DNA of 64,000 nucleotides from Ceratotherium simum simum (GCF_000283155.1 NW_004454171.1:12270990-12334989), one strand, 5' to 3'; counted from the stretch's first letter, positions 47,938 through 59,219 are shown. The notes: generated by a model not told the origin, from the letters alone. Translations and numbers: made by a program.

Positions 47938-49183
47938 CTCTGCGGAAACCACCATCTTCCAGTAATTCACCAAAGTGATGAATACAAAGGGAAAGAGAAG
48001 AGGAACCCAAAATGTTTTCTCTGGGCCTTTTAGAAAGCGTGGAATTGTTTCTTTAGCCACATACATGTGAATCTACAAAAAGTTGATATTGTAGACATCA
48101 AGGGAATGGGCACTGTTGAAAAAGGAATGCACCTTAAAAAGACAAGAAATAACAAGAGGGGAGGATGTAGAGAAAAGAGAACCCTCATATACTGCTGGTG
48201 GGAGTGAAAACTGGTGCAGCCACTATGGAAAATAGTGTGGAGATTTCTCAAAAAATTAAAAACAGAAATATCATATGATTCAGCTATTCCACTTCTGGGT
48301 ATTTATCCAAGGAACATGAAATCAACAATTCAAAGAGATTTATGCATCCCCCTGTGTCCATTGCAGCATTATTCACAATAGTCAAGACTTGGAAGCAGCC
48401 TAAGTGCCCATCAAGAGATAAATGGATAAAGAAGATGTGGTATATACATACAATGGAATACTACTCAGCCACAAAAAAAGACAAAATCAGGCCATTTATG
48501 ACAACATGGATGGACTTTGAGGATAATATGTTAAGTGAAATAAGTCAGATGGAGAAAGACAACTACCACATGACTTCACTCACATGTGGTAGATAAACAA
48601 ACAAAAACATAGACACAGAGAACAGATTGGGGGCTACCTGAGGGGAAGAGGCAAAAGGGATAAAGGGGCACATATGTATGGTAATGGATGGAAACTAGAT
48701 TTTGGTGGTAAACATGATGCAGACTATACAGAAGTCAAAATATAATGATGTACATCTGAAATTTATATAATTTTATAAACCAATGTGACCTCAACAAAAA
48801 ATAAATAAAAAAGGAATGCCCCACGAATGTTACCATGACAAAACTGGAAGACTCTACAGTGTTACCCAGCATGCCTTTGACATTGTTGTAAAAAAACAAG
48901 TCAAGGGAAGATTCTCACCAAGAGAATTAATGTACATACTGAGCATATTAAGCACTCTAAGAGCAAAGGTAGCTTCCTGAAACACATGATGGACAATGAT
49001 CAGAAAAAGGAGGAAGCTAAAGGGAAAGGTACCTGGGTTCAACTGAAGCACCAGCCTGCTCCCCCCAGAGAAGCACACTTTGAAAACCAATGGAAAGGCG
49101 CCCGAGCTGCTGGAACCTATTCCCCAAGAATTTGTGGCATAATAGGTGTTTAAAAAAAAAGACTTCTGGATTAAAAGAAAAAC
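47938..49183 (+). pseudogene. RPL21P: RPL21 processed pseudogene, split by an L1 insertion
   Basis: This is an intronless copy of the ribosomal protein L21 mRNA. It starts with a 5'-UTR-like segment and continues with codons matching KGKRRGT, FRKRGIV and LATYM. After the L1 insertion (48131-48807) it resumes with matches to [25 protein letters not shown] and ELLEPIP up to TAA at 49140-49142, followed by an A-rich tail. Decay is clear: the initiator is GTG (47975-47977), a CGA-type Arg codon has become TGA right after LATYM, there is a one-base deletion soon after, and more stops occur in the 3' half. Imperfect target-site duplications flank it (about 47922-47937 and 49184-49198). It is non-functional. 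The minus-strand frames over it are antisense shadows. Confidence 0.93.
48119..48819 (+). mobile_element. 5'-truncated L1 insertion inside the RPL21 pseudogene
   Basis: About 680 bases encode the C-terminal end of L1 ORF2 (for example WKQPKCPS and WIKKMWYIHTMEYYSA) followed by the L1 3' UTR and an A-rich tail. A perfect 12-base target-site duplication, AAAAAGGAATGC, lies at 48119-48130 and 48808-48819. The insertion sits within the codons for the GM of [12 protein letters not shown] in the pseudogene, so it is younger than the pseudogene. It is the cleanest LINE insertion in the window. Confidence 0.93.
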
Positions 49184-49198
49184 AAAAAGCCATTAGGT

Positions 49199-49800
49199 AT
49201 TAAGGAAACCACAATATAAATCATCTGTTAAAGACCCCCCTGCTACATATTTCTATGTTCCATGTTAAGGCCAATATATATATTTGAAAAATCAAGAAGC
49301 CAAAATTGAGTGTTGACATTTTTTTATAAAAATTGAGTCAAAACAAGATTCTTGTCCACCTCATCTTTGATAATACTCAAGGCCCTGTAATTCGACTGCC
49401 AGATACTGGTTTTCAATCATTTTTAGGCAAAGGACCCCTCTGAAGATCTGATAATAGTTACAAAACATCATCCTAGAAAAACACATATAAGTCACTTTTC
49501 TTTTAAATTTCAGAGGTTCATGAATCCCCTCAAACCCATGAAAGGATCTCAGATTAAGAAGTGAAGCCATAGAGCATAGCTATGAGAATTATAGCCTGGA
49601 AAAAATTTAAATTAAGAGTCAGCCAACAGCCTTTGGCTTCAGAAAAATTTCTCAATGATGAGCCTCTGAAACATCTATTTTTAATCTGTGTAGCTTCCAG
49701 ATATATTAGCTTAAAAATGTATAACACTATTGAATAAAAATCCAATTAAAGTTCTGGAGACTATGCCAAAAGGAAGACACGCCCCTAAAAATAGTACTGG
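49199..49800. other. Intergenic, possible DNA-transposon fossil at 49380-49560
   Basis: GTTTTCAATCATTTTTAGGC, GGACCCCTCTGAAGATCTG and GAGGTTCATGAATCCCCTC resemble an old hAT-type repeat. No termini are visible. Confidence 0.3.
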
Positions 49801-49849
49801 CAACTAAGAGTCCTACATGTGAGGATAATGACTAAGACACTTCCAGATG

Positions 49850-52735
49850 ACTATGCCCCTGCAGAAAACAACTATAAAACCTGGACATAATACGAAAAGC
49901 AACTACCTGAAGGTATTGGAGAGTCAAAGGAAGGAGCCTCTAGGGAGAATGCGAGCTTGCTTGAAGAATGGGCAGTGCGAACTATACAAGTAAGTTTCAT
50001 CTGCCCCAATTTTAGCCTGAGGAGAAGTGAAGTCTGTGTGGCAGTGGGGGGCAAACAACTTCTCAATAATCACCGAGTCAAAGAAGAGTCATGGAGAATA
50101 TTAGAAAATATGGTATATATATAATATGACAATATATCATATATATTAAATGATAACATATCATATAAATATGATAACAAAAGTACACATATCAGAATTT
50201 GTGGGATGTAGGTAAAACAGGGTATATAGGGAAGTTCATAACTTTAAATGCCTATGTGGCCGAAGAAGAAAAGTCTAAAACTCAATGATCTCAGCTTCTA
50301 CTTTAAGAAACGACAAAAAGAAGAGTAAATTAAACCCAAAGCAAACAAAAGCTAGGAAAGAATAAGGAGTAGAAATTAATAAAATAGAAAACAGGAAAAC
50401 AATAAAACAAAAAGCTACTCTTTGAAATAAATACAACAAAACGGATAAACTTCTAGCTAGACTACACAAGAAAATGGAAAACACAAATTTCCAATATTAG
50501 GAATGAAAGAAGGAGCCTCACCTCACGTCTGCCAGACACCAAAAGGATAATAAGAGAGTATTATGAACAATTTTATGCCAGTAAGTTTGACAATCTAGAT
50601 GAAATAAACACATTCGTTAAAAGAAACAATTTACCCAAACTGACTCAAGAATACTTGACAGCCCTATATAAATTAAGAAAATTGAGTTCATAATTAAAAG
50701 CCTTCCCATATAGAAAACTCCAGATCCAGATGGCTTCACTGGTGAATTCCACCAAACATTTAAGGAAGAAATAATACTGATCTTACAAAAACTTTTTCAG
50801 AAAATAGAAGAAGAGGGAGCATTTCCCTGCTCAATTTATGAGGCTAACATTATCTTGATTACAAAATCAAAGACATCACAAGAAAAAAGAAATACAGAGC
50901 AATATCACTCGTGAACACAGATGCAAAAGTTCTTAACAAACTATTAACAAATAAAAAAGCAATAGGTAAAAAAAGGATAATGTGCCTCATGTCCAAGTGA
51001 GGTTTATCTCAGAATGCAAGGTTGGTTTAACATGAGAAAATCAATCAATGTAATTCACCATATTAATAGAATACAGGAGAAGAATCATATAATTATTTCA
51101 ATAGATGCAGAAAAAAATTTGATAAAAATCAACACTTTCATGATAAAATCTCTCAGCAACTATGATAGATGAAGTCTTCATTATCTGATTAAGGTCATCT
51201 ATGAAAAACGTATAGCTAACACTATATTCAATGATGACCGACTTAATGTTTTTTACCTAAAATCAGGAACGAGGCAAAGCAAAGATATCCACTCTCACTA
51301 AGTTGATTTAACTTTGTACTGTAAGGTCCAGGTAGTGAATAAGGCAGGAAAAGGAAATAAAAGGCAGATTGGAAAGGAAGAAGTAAAACAGTCCTGTTTG
51401 CAGACAACATGACTGTGTCTGCAGAAAACTCTGAGGAATTCAGAAAAAAGACACTAGGACTAAGACAAGGAAGTCAGTTTGGCAAGGTTGCAGGATACAC
51501 AGTCGAAACACAAAAATTAATTGTATTTCTATATAACAGCAGTAAATAATTTAGAATATGAAATGTGAATAACAACTCGATTTATAATAGCATTAAGAAA
51601 ATTAAAATACTTTAGGACAAATTTAACAAAATATATGTAAGACCACAAACTAAAAGCTACAAAGTATTTAAAGAAAAATTAAAGAGACAACTAAATGGAG
51701 AGATATACTAGGCTTATGGATCAGAGGACTCAACATTATTAAGATGTCCATCTCCCCAAATCGATCTAATATATTCAATACAAACACAATTAAAATCCAG
51801 TACGTTTTTTGGTAGAAATTTACAAAATAATTCTAAAATTGATATGGAAATGCAAAGGAACCAGCATAGCTAAAACAATTTTAAAAAAGAATAAGTTGGA
51901 AAACTCACACTACCTGATTTTGCGATTTGCTAAAAAGCTGTAGTAATCAATACAGTGTTGTATAAGTGCCATAAAGATAGACATATCAACGGAACAGAAT
52001 AGAGAGTCCAGAAATAGACCCACGCTTGTATGCTAAATTAACTTTTGGTAAAATGTCAAGGAAATTAAGAAAGTCTTCAACAAATGATGCTAAGGCAATT
52101 GGCTATCTGTAGGGGAAAAATCAGAAGTGTTGGCAAGGATGTGAAGCAACTGGATGTTCATTTGTTGCTGCTGGGAATATAAAATGGAACAGCCACTTTG
52201 GAAAAACATATGGCAGCATCTTATGAAGTTAAACATACCTCTCACTCCTAGAGAAATGAAAATGTATGTCCACACAAAGGCATGTATGCCAACGTTCATA
52301 GCAGCATTATTTAGTGGAAGCAACCCAAACGTCCAAGAACTGGTAAATAGATAAACTGTTTACCCATGGATATACTATGGAATGCTACTCAGCAACAAAA
52401 AGGAACAAAACAATATAACATGGATGTATCTTCAAACCATTAGGCCAAGTTAAAGGCTTCAAATACAAAAGGCTACATACCATATGTTTCCATTTATAAA
52501 GAATTATAGAAAAGGCAATGCTATAGAGACAGAAACATCAGTAGTTGGCTGGGGTCAGGGGTGGGGAGGGCGTAATTACAAAGAGGCAAGGGGAAACATT
52601 TTAGGGTAAGGGAATTGTTCTATATCTTGGGTGGTAGAGGTTACATGATTGTATGAAATTATTAACGTTTAGCAAATTGTTCACTTAAAATATGTACATT
52701 TTATTGTATATAAATAATTTTTAAAAAAGGAGTCC
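49850..52735 (+). mobile_element. Long decayed L1 (ORF2 and 3' UTR)
   Basis: ORF2-type sequence in sense direction: TTATGCCAGTAAGTTTGACA, GATCCAGATGGCTTCACTGG, CACCATATTAATAGAATACA, GCTAACACTATATTCAATG, and ORF2 C-terminal codons EYKMEQPLWKNIWQHLMKLN (52180-52240). It ends in 3' UTR and TATAAATAATTTTTAAAAAA near 52730. Stops and frameshifts are everywhere, so it is dead. The 49.85-50.1 kb part is assigned with less certainty. Confidence 0.9.
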
Positions 52736-52769
52736 TTGATTCTGATTGTGGGTAATAGGGACTAGAATA

Positions 52770-53000
52770 ATGAAAAGAGGACTGGACACAGGGTCTAGAG
52801 ACCTGTGTTGTAGCCCTGACTTCGCTTCTTACTCATTACCTGATTTTGAGTAATTCACTTAACCTTCCTGAACTTCCATTTCAAATACAAAACAGGAATA
52901 AACATCCTGTCTTTGTCTTCCTCACAGGGGTGTTTGTGAGGGCAAAGTTAAAAGGCTTTGGAGACTAAAAATTGTGAGCTATTATCCAGGAGCAATGAAG
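52770..53000 (+). repeat. MIR SINE
   Basis: TGACTTCGCTTCTTACTCAT, TGAGTAATTCACTTAACCTT and TTTGTGAGGGCAAAGTTAAA follow MIR in plus orientation. Confidence 0.75.
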
Positions 53001-53125
53001 TAGTTAGCAGTACACCAGCATTCCCATCCAGAACAACCAGAACAGCTTGGAAAGATACAGGAATTCGCTCTCCGTAGGCAGCAGAAACTTCTGAGGTCAT
53101 GAGAAGTAAAGGGGCTAAGATTCCC

Positions 53126-53620
53126 GTATTAGTTTTCTATTGCTGCTGTAACAAATAACCACAAACTTGGTGGCTTAAAACCACCCATATTTATTATCTC
53201 ACAGTTATGTACAAGTCTGAAGAGTCACTGGGATAAAACAGATGTTGGCAGGGTTGCATTCCTTCTGGAGGCTCTAGGGGAGAATGTTGCCTTTTCCAGC
53301 TCCTGGAGGCTACTCACATATTCACATTCCTTGGTCTGTGGCCCTTCCTCCATCTTCAAAGCCAGCAATGTAGCATCTCTCTGACCATTCTTCCATCATC
53401 ACAGCTCTCTCTGACCCCAGCCAGGAAAAGTTCTCTACTTTTAAGGTCTCATGTGATCAGAATGGGCCCACCCAGATAATCCAGGATAATTTCCCTGTAT
53501 CAACGTCCTTAACTTGATCACATCTGCAAAGACTCTCTTGCCACGAAATGTAATGTATTCACGGGTCTGGGGATTAGGATATGGATATCTTTGGGGAGCC
53601 ATTTTTCTGCCTACCACAAC
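53126..53620 (+). repeat. Old interspersed repeat, full copy of the 18290 family
   Basis: CGTATTAGTTTTCTATTGCT, CACAAACTTGGTGGCTTAAA, CTTCTGGAGGCTCTAGGGGA, TCCTCCATCTTCAAAGCCAG, GGCCCACCCAGATAATCCAG and the end TGGATATCTTTGGGGAGCC then CTGCCTACCACA. It is better preserved than the 18290 copy. Confidence 0.85.
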
Positions 53621-54059
53621 TCCAGAGAGGGAAGAACCCCAGAGAGCCACTTATCCTGGGATCATTTGCCAATTTTGAACCCTGCCAAGAGAATCTGAGC
53701 TTTGTACTCACAAAGGGCGTCTGTCTGCTAGGGGACATAGAAATGAGCAGAGCATTTAGCAGACTTGGGGCCCTCAAGTAAATGGCTTGTTTTCCTCTTA
53801 GCACATTTGATGAATATGGGATCTGCGTGGGTCAGGATGCTGAAACCCTAGGTGGGAAGCCTCTGAAAAGCAGAACGTTATTTTTCAGCAGTTTCACAAG
53901 CAGAGATTAAGAGTTCAAACTGTTTTAGGAGACGGGGCCTCATAGAATACACAGGCTCTCAGTTGTTAGACCTGGAAGGTCAGGCGTAAAACATAGGTAG
54001 ACTGAGCCTCATCAGGGGTACAATCCAGCCTCTGGATGTACAATTTAGCACAGTCTCTG

Positions 54060-55560
54060 GATTAAAATGAGTAGCCAACACTATCTGCCTAGCACAAGGA
54101 AGAGTGTACCCTCTCTAGAACAAGGTAACATCAGCTGGGAGTGCAATATTTAAAAAATGCATAATATCTGAAATTCAATTAAAAAATGACTAGACATTCC
54201 AAAAGAACACATGACTGAAAATCAAAAGAAAAAACAGACTCACAGGTGATCCAGTCAGCGAAGTTAGCTAACAAAGGCTTTAAAAACTATGCTTAATATG
54301 TTCAAGAAAAGAGATTAAAAATATGGGGGGGTCATATAGGTGAAAAGATGGAGAACTTCAACAGAAAATTGGAATCCATAAAAAGAAAAAGAATCAAATG
54401 GTTATTTTAGGACTAAAAAAGTACAACACTTAACATAAAGAACTCATAAGATGTGTTTAAAAGCTGACTAGACAAGCAAAACGATAGGACGGGTAAATTA
54501 GAGAGCTACAGAAAATCTGCAAACTGAAGCACAGAAGGAAAAAAGGATGGGAAAACACAGAAAACAGCCTTAGAAATATGTGGGATGCAATAAATGGTCT
54601 AAAATTTGTGTAATTCAGGTTCCAGAAGGAGAGGAGAGAGAGGACAGGGAAAAGGCAATAGTGAGGAGAGAATAAGAGAATTTTCCCAAACTGATGGAAG
54701 TATCAACCTAGGATTCAAAGAGCTCTGTGAACCCCAAGCACAATAAATTCCAAGACAACCACACCAGGGCACATCACACACTGCTGAAAATCAGATAAAA
54801 GGAGAAAATTATAAAAACAGCCCGGGGAGTGTGTGCAGGAGAACACCTTACCCACAAAGGAGCAACAACAGCACAGACAGCTGATTTCTCAGAGGAAACC
54901 GGAGATGGAAGCCATAAGACAAAGGAACGAAACTTTAAAATGCTAAAATAAAATTTCTCCAAATTAGAATTCTATACCCAGGGAAAATAATTCTTCAAAA
55001 ATGAAAGGAGGCTAAACTTATCAAAATTTATACATGAAATATATGCAGTTTTTTGGTAGATCAATTATACCTCAATAAAACTTAAAAAAGTGAAAGGAGA
55101 ATAAACACATTTTCTCACCAACAAAAACTGGAAAAAATTCATCACTAGGAATCATGAACTAACAAGAAAAAGCAAAAGGACTTCTTCAGGCAGAAGGAAA
55201 ATAATCTCACAGGGAAACACGGGATTTCAAGAGGAAATAAAGAGCAACATAAAAGGGCAAATATGTAGGTAAATATAAATGAATATCAACATATACATAA
55301 ATAATGATTTGTCAGGCTTAAAATGTGTGTCAAATTAAATACACAACAATAGTAACACAAAATATGGGAGGGTGTTAATGGTGTTAAGGTGTTCTAAGGT
55401 TAGCATTCTCAGAAAAGTAGAAAAAAGTAATAATTTTCATGACTAACAAGTTAAGGATACATGTTGTGATTTCCAAGGTAACCTCTACAAGAGTTAAATA
55501 ATGCATAACAAGGTAATAAAGAGAAAAATGGAATAATTAAACTTCCTTTCTGTCCATAAA
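54060..55560 (+). mobile_element. L1/HAL1 ORF1-type region, decayed
   Basis: AACATCAGCTGGGAGTGCAA, ACTTCAACAGAAAATTGGAA, GCACATCACACACTGCTGAA, GGAGATGGAAGCCATAAGAC and TAGAATTCTATACCCAGGG are typical of the ORF1 side of L1 or HAL1 in sense direction. No ORF2 follows, which favours HAL1. The right boundary is soft. Confidence 0.65.
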
Positions 55561-55768
55561 GTCTCAAAGAAAATGATTTAAACACTTTCAATAACAAATT
55601 ATTCAAGACTCAATTTGTAGAACACATGAGTTGCTATTAGTGTTAGTATAACCAAATGCCAACTACTTTGTGACCTAATTATTTCTTGGCATTTGATTTC
55701 GAGTCATTTTTATAAAAGAGCAAATTCATAGACTTAGACAAAAAGCAAACATGAATTTTAGAAAATAT

Positions 55769-55853
55769 TTTATTGGAACATTTTAAAGTTTAACCTTGTA
55801 GCCACTTTTATCTTTTATCACAGAAATCTAACATACTCCCATTGGAATTTATT
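55769..55853 (-). terminator. MSRB2: Candidate poly(A) signals of MSRB2
   Basis: On the minus strand AATAAA hexamers lie at 55848-55853 and 55769-55774, about 575 and 655 bases downstream of the MSRB2 stop. No recognisable repeat interrupts the intervening 3'-UTR-like sequence, and L1/HAL1 sequence begins only a little further on. Position and spacing fit a 3' UTR of roughly 0.6-0.7 kb. Which hexamer is used, and whether more distal sites exist, cannot be told from sequence. Confidence 0.5.
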
Positions 55854-56423
55854 TGCAGGCAGAAAGGTTGGAACTAGAATGTTCAAGACATTATAAAATT
55901 TTGAAAAAGAATCAAGCATTCCATCCATCACCATATGTGCCTCCCAGAGCACAGCTCTTCCCCAATCCTGCTCCTCCGTGTTTCCTTCAGTGCTGGGAAT
56001 GTGGCTTACTCTAATCCCACATTTTCCTTCCTCTTCTCACTGGATCCCTCACCTATGTAAGTCCAGGGAGGACTTAACCCCAGTGGACAGTTCAGAGTAC
56101 TTTTGTAAGAATTTTCTGGCTTATAGTGCATCAGCTTCCTGATGTCCCCAGAAAGTCACGCCCTCTGATCTCAGGCAAAGTCCACAGAGGTCAATTCGAC
56201 GGAAATGGCTGCCCCTCTGTCATTCTGTGAAATTCCAGTCAAAGCCGGAGTCAGCATTGAGTTGATTCAGGTAAATAAATGAGAGAATTGTGACTTGCTT
56301 AGTGCCAGCAGCAAACTTAGCCTAGTAAATAAAACAAATCATTCACATGAATTATGAACACTGAGTGTGTAAATGAGGGAGTGGCAAGGGAAGGGGGCTC
56401 TTGGAGGTAGTCAGGTTTGAACT

Positions 56424-56528
56424 TCAGTTTGAACTTGGTTTGAACTTCAGTGCCACACTGTTGATGCAAAACCTCTGACCATTAGGCCCAGGTCCATCAG
56501 GAAACACATGGCCAAGATGAGCTTCGCA
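56424..56528 (-). CDS. MSRB2: MSRB2 last coding exon (zinc-site CxxC half, catalytic Cys, stop)
   Basis: This is the terminal coding exon of methionine-R-sulfoxide reductase B2, which reduces methionine-R-sulfoxide in mitochondrial proteins. A pyrimidine-rich acceptor ending in CAG precedes it at 56529-56531. The 34 codons begin [12 protein letters not shown] and run through [16 protein letters not shown] to a TGA at 56424-56426. The first Cys completes the second zinc-binding CxxC (CKQ|C) begun in the previous exon. The Cys of RFCINS is the known catalytic residue of the MsrB family. The predicted end KPSSN differs from the basic C-terminus I recall for human MSRB2; a ten-base unit occurs three times here (56415-56447) and the stop overlaps the edge of one copy. 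Family identity is near certain; the exact C-terminus depends on that duplication being real. The intron to the previous exon is 921 bases. Confidence 0.96.
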   Translation of the reverse strand, partial: CEAHLGHVFPDGPGPNGQRFCINSVALKFKPSSN

Positions 56529-56699
56529 CTGCAAGGAGAGAAGCCTCTGTCAGTTCTCCACTGAGACAAAGCTCTTTACGTGAAACGAGACAGATGAACC
56601 CCCATGGCCACCCCACTCCCGTGTTCGACATCTGTGTGGGGAAAAGGTCTATCACACCAGAGTTTAAGAAATGAAAGATGCAGAGCACAGTAGTGGTCG

Positions 56700-56875
56700 A
56701 CAGCTCTCTACTTTATCAGTGAGAAGGGGAGCAAGTTATTTAACTTGGGCCTTGATTTACTCATCTATAAAATGGGGATAATAATTATACCTGTTTAATA
56801 GAGTTGTTGGGATGATTAATTGATATAATGCATGTAAAGTGTTAACGCAGTTCCTGGTAAGTACTCAATCATGTT
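56700..56875 (+). repeat. MIR SINE in MSRB2 last intron
   Basis: AGCAAGTTATTTAACTTGGG, TCATCTATAAAATGGGGATA, GATTAATTGATATAATGCAT and CAGTTCCTGGTAAGTACTCA follow MIR. It lies antisense to the gene within the 921-base intron. Confidence 0.85.
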
Positions 56876-57449
56876 GTTGTAGCCAGTGTATCATGACTGT
56901 TTTTTACTGAAGACAAGACTATGCTATGTTTGTCTGCTTGCCTCTGGTGGTTTACAAAACTAGAAAATTTAAACACCCAAGGATATCAAAATGAATCTGC
57001 TGTCTGGATTTAAGCCACTCTCTCCTACTGGGCTCACAGAAGGGATAATGTGCTGATGTCACCTGCAGTGTCACTCTGACTGTTGGTGACATGCTGCAGA
57101 GTGGGGAAGAGGGTGGAGAGATGCCAACCACACTGGGCCCTCCTGCTGCTTGCCCCTGTATAAAAGGATGGGACGGGCCAACTCTTATGCTCACTCTGCT
57201 CCATCTCCGGAAGGCCAGAAGCAGGGAAGTCTACTTCAGAGGGTGGCTCAGGAAGGCTCTCTCTCTTCTCTGCAGTGCCCAGAATCATGGGCGAGAGGGC
57301 TCAGAAGCAGCATGAGGAGAAACCCAATGTGTTCTGGTGGCAAAAGTACTCCCATGGAATACCACCAGCTATGCCAAGGATACAAGAGCTCTTTAGGGCA
57401 CTTGGGGCAGCATTGGAGGAAACGAAACAGATAAAACAAAGAAATTCAC

Positions 57450-57600
57450 CTGCTTGCAGACAACCTCCGTGCGAACTCGTGATCCTAACGAGTGGTCCAC
57501 ACGTCTCAGGATCCCGGTGTTACTTTCATCAGAGCCAGACGTCCCATGAGCCTCAGAAAACGAAGGCCATCCAGTGCCAGAGCAGTACTTCTTCTCAGAA
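57450..57600 (-). CDS. MSRB2: MSRB2 internal exon (SelR domain core)
   Basis: This 151-base exon is bounded by an acceptor TTCCACAG at its 5' side and a donor GTGAAT at 57449 downwards. It starts in phase 2, completing a Ser codon with the AG left by the upstream exon, then encodes 50 residues starting [20 protein letters not shown] and ending [13 protein letters not shown] is the conserved substrate-pocket motif of the SelR/MsrB fold, and the final CKQ supplies the first Cys of the second zinc CxxC. The stretch [10 protein letters not shown] appears one residue longer than the human sequence I remember (SLGSARTEV), which needs an alignment to confirm. Several plus-strand frames over the exon are only shadows. 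Confidence 0.97.
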
Positions 57601-58016
57601 CTGTGGAAGACAGTCATGACATTACGGCTGCTAAGGCTTATGAGCACACAAACAGCATTTTATGCCCCAGCTCATTTTTCTACAGAGCAGGATCTGAGCC
57701 CCTCTCTCCTCTGCCAGATCCCAAGGCCAGGTCTGCGAACAATCAGTCCCCCAGGAATTCTGCCCACTGCACCTTCATGATTAAAGACATCGTCCTGTCA
57801 CATAGAAGGACTTCTTGTTCCTTTGATGCCAAAGGCTTCTCTCTCGATGTCCGACAAGGACCTAAAGACACTAGGAGTTTTGTGAACTGTGTTGCATTTT
57901 AGGAAACACAGGCCAAATCCAAGTGTTCTAAACCTACAAAAGGGGGGAAATCAAAACAAGATAATAGTAGTGGACGGAGGGCATCATGAACTTGGCGTAT
58001 CAGAGAAGTGTGAGAT

Positions 58017-58052
58017 CTGAAAATGGATCTTGCTGATCCATTTTCAGCAAGA
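58017..58052. repeat. Two overlapping perfect hairpins
   Basis: CTGAAAATGGATC (58017-58029) pairs with GATCCATTTTCAG (58035-58047) across a 5-base loop. TCTTGCTGA (58028-58036) pairs with TCAGCAAGA (58044-58052) across 7 bases. Both stems are perfect. It lies about 0.4 kb downstream of the MSRB2 intron acceptor on the plus-strand scale. Confidence 0.9.
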
Positions 58053-58129
58053 GGAACTTGGGGTTATCTAAACACAGAAGTCTGGCTGCCTGCGGGGATT
58101 CAAAGGCTGCTTCTGCCACTTTCAGCTGT

Positions 58130-58295
58130 GGAAATCGGGCAAGGTATTTAACCTCTCTAAGCCTCAGTCTCCTCATCTGTAACACGGGGATAATCATATC
58201 TACGTCATGGAGAGGTTTTGAGGATTGAAGGAGCCACACTGTGGAGCACGTGGTAAGCGCTCATGAATGTTCACTGTGATGATTATTATTAATAA
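58130..58295 (+). repeat. MIR SINE in MSRB2 intron
   Basis: GCAAGGTATTTAACCTCTCT, CTCAGTCTCCTCATCTGTAA and GTGGTAAGCGCTCATGAATG follow MIR. Confidence 0.85.
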
Positions 58296-58732
58296 ATAAG
58301 CCTGGGCACCCTGTGTCAATCACTGCAGGGAAGCCTGACCACCTGGGCAGTCTCATCCTTCACCAATGATGCTGAAGGCTGGGGAGGCCAGAGGAGCCGG
58401 CAAGAGGAGGAGGAGGAGGGCAACAAGCAAATCTACTCACCCAAGACCCACTGTAAGTGCTCTGAAAGATGAGCTCCCTTAAATGGCACTAGGAAAATAT
58501 TTAAAACATTTAAATGGCAGGGAGATGGCTCTCTCTATCTAAGGAAGAGCGAGAAGAAGTGAATTATAAACTCTGCAAAAAACTTTGCCCACTGAACCTT
58601 CACGATTAAAGATGTTGTCTTGTCACAGTTAAAGCAGCAAGGAGGAGAAAAAGTGGTGAGTCATCACATCCCTAGACTATGAACACAGAAGGGAGCTCAG
58701 TCACACCCCAGCAGAGACAGTCTAGGGTCATG

Positions 58733-59213
58733 CAGAGCCTCTCAAACATTCTGGTCTCAGGACCCCTTTATACTAAAAAATTATTGAGGATCTCTGAGAG
58801 CTTTTGTTTATATGAGTTATGTATATCAATATTTAACAAATTAGAAATTATAACTGAGAATTTAAAAAACATTTATGCATTAAATTATTTTTAAAAATAA
58901 TAAACTTATTACATAGTAATATAAATAACATTTTTATGACAGATAATTATATTTTCCAACATGAAACATTTAGTGAGAAGAGCTGCATTGTTTTATGATT
59001 TTGAAAATTTCTTTAATGTCTAGCTTAAGAAAAAGACAACTGAATCTTCCTATGTGCTTCTGCATTCAATCTGCTGCAGTGTTGCTTTGACTGAAGTGTA
59101 GGAAGAGGATGCGGCCTTGCGGATGTGCAGTTAGAGAAGGGAGGACCTTATAGATCCCCTAAAAGGGTCCCAGGAACTCCTGGGCCCCTCAGACCACACT
59201 TTGAGAGCCACAG
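58733..59213. mobile_element. hAT-like non-autonomous DNA transposon fossil
   Basis: The ends CAGAGCCTCTCAAACATT and TTTGAGAGCCACAG (reverse CTGTGGCTCTCAAA) are inverted and resemble the CAG...GTTCTCAA ends of Charlie-type hAT elements. The body has GGTCTCAGGACCCCTTTATA and TTAATGTCTAGCTTAAG. No coding capacity. No clear 8-base duplication remains. Confidence 0.7.
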
Positions 59214-59219
59214 GTATAA

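Noticed and set aside
47731..48066. Minus-strand frame resembling a multi-pass membrane protein
   Set aside because: It is the antisense of the RPL21 retrocopy; the plus strand matches RPL21 codon by codon, so the hydrophobic look is accidental.
48342..48596. 84-codon frame with L1 ORF2 C-terminal sequence
   Set aside because: It is a piece of a truncated L1, not an independent gene.
57492..57902. 136-codon plus-strand frame opposite MSRB2
   Set aside because: It is antisense to the MSRB2 core exon for its first part, has no domain and no supporting context.
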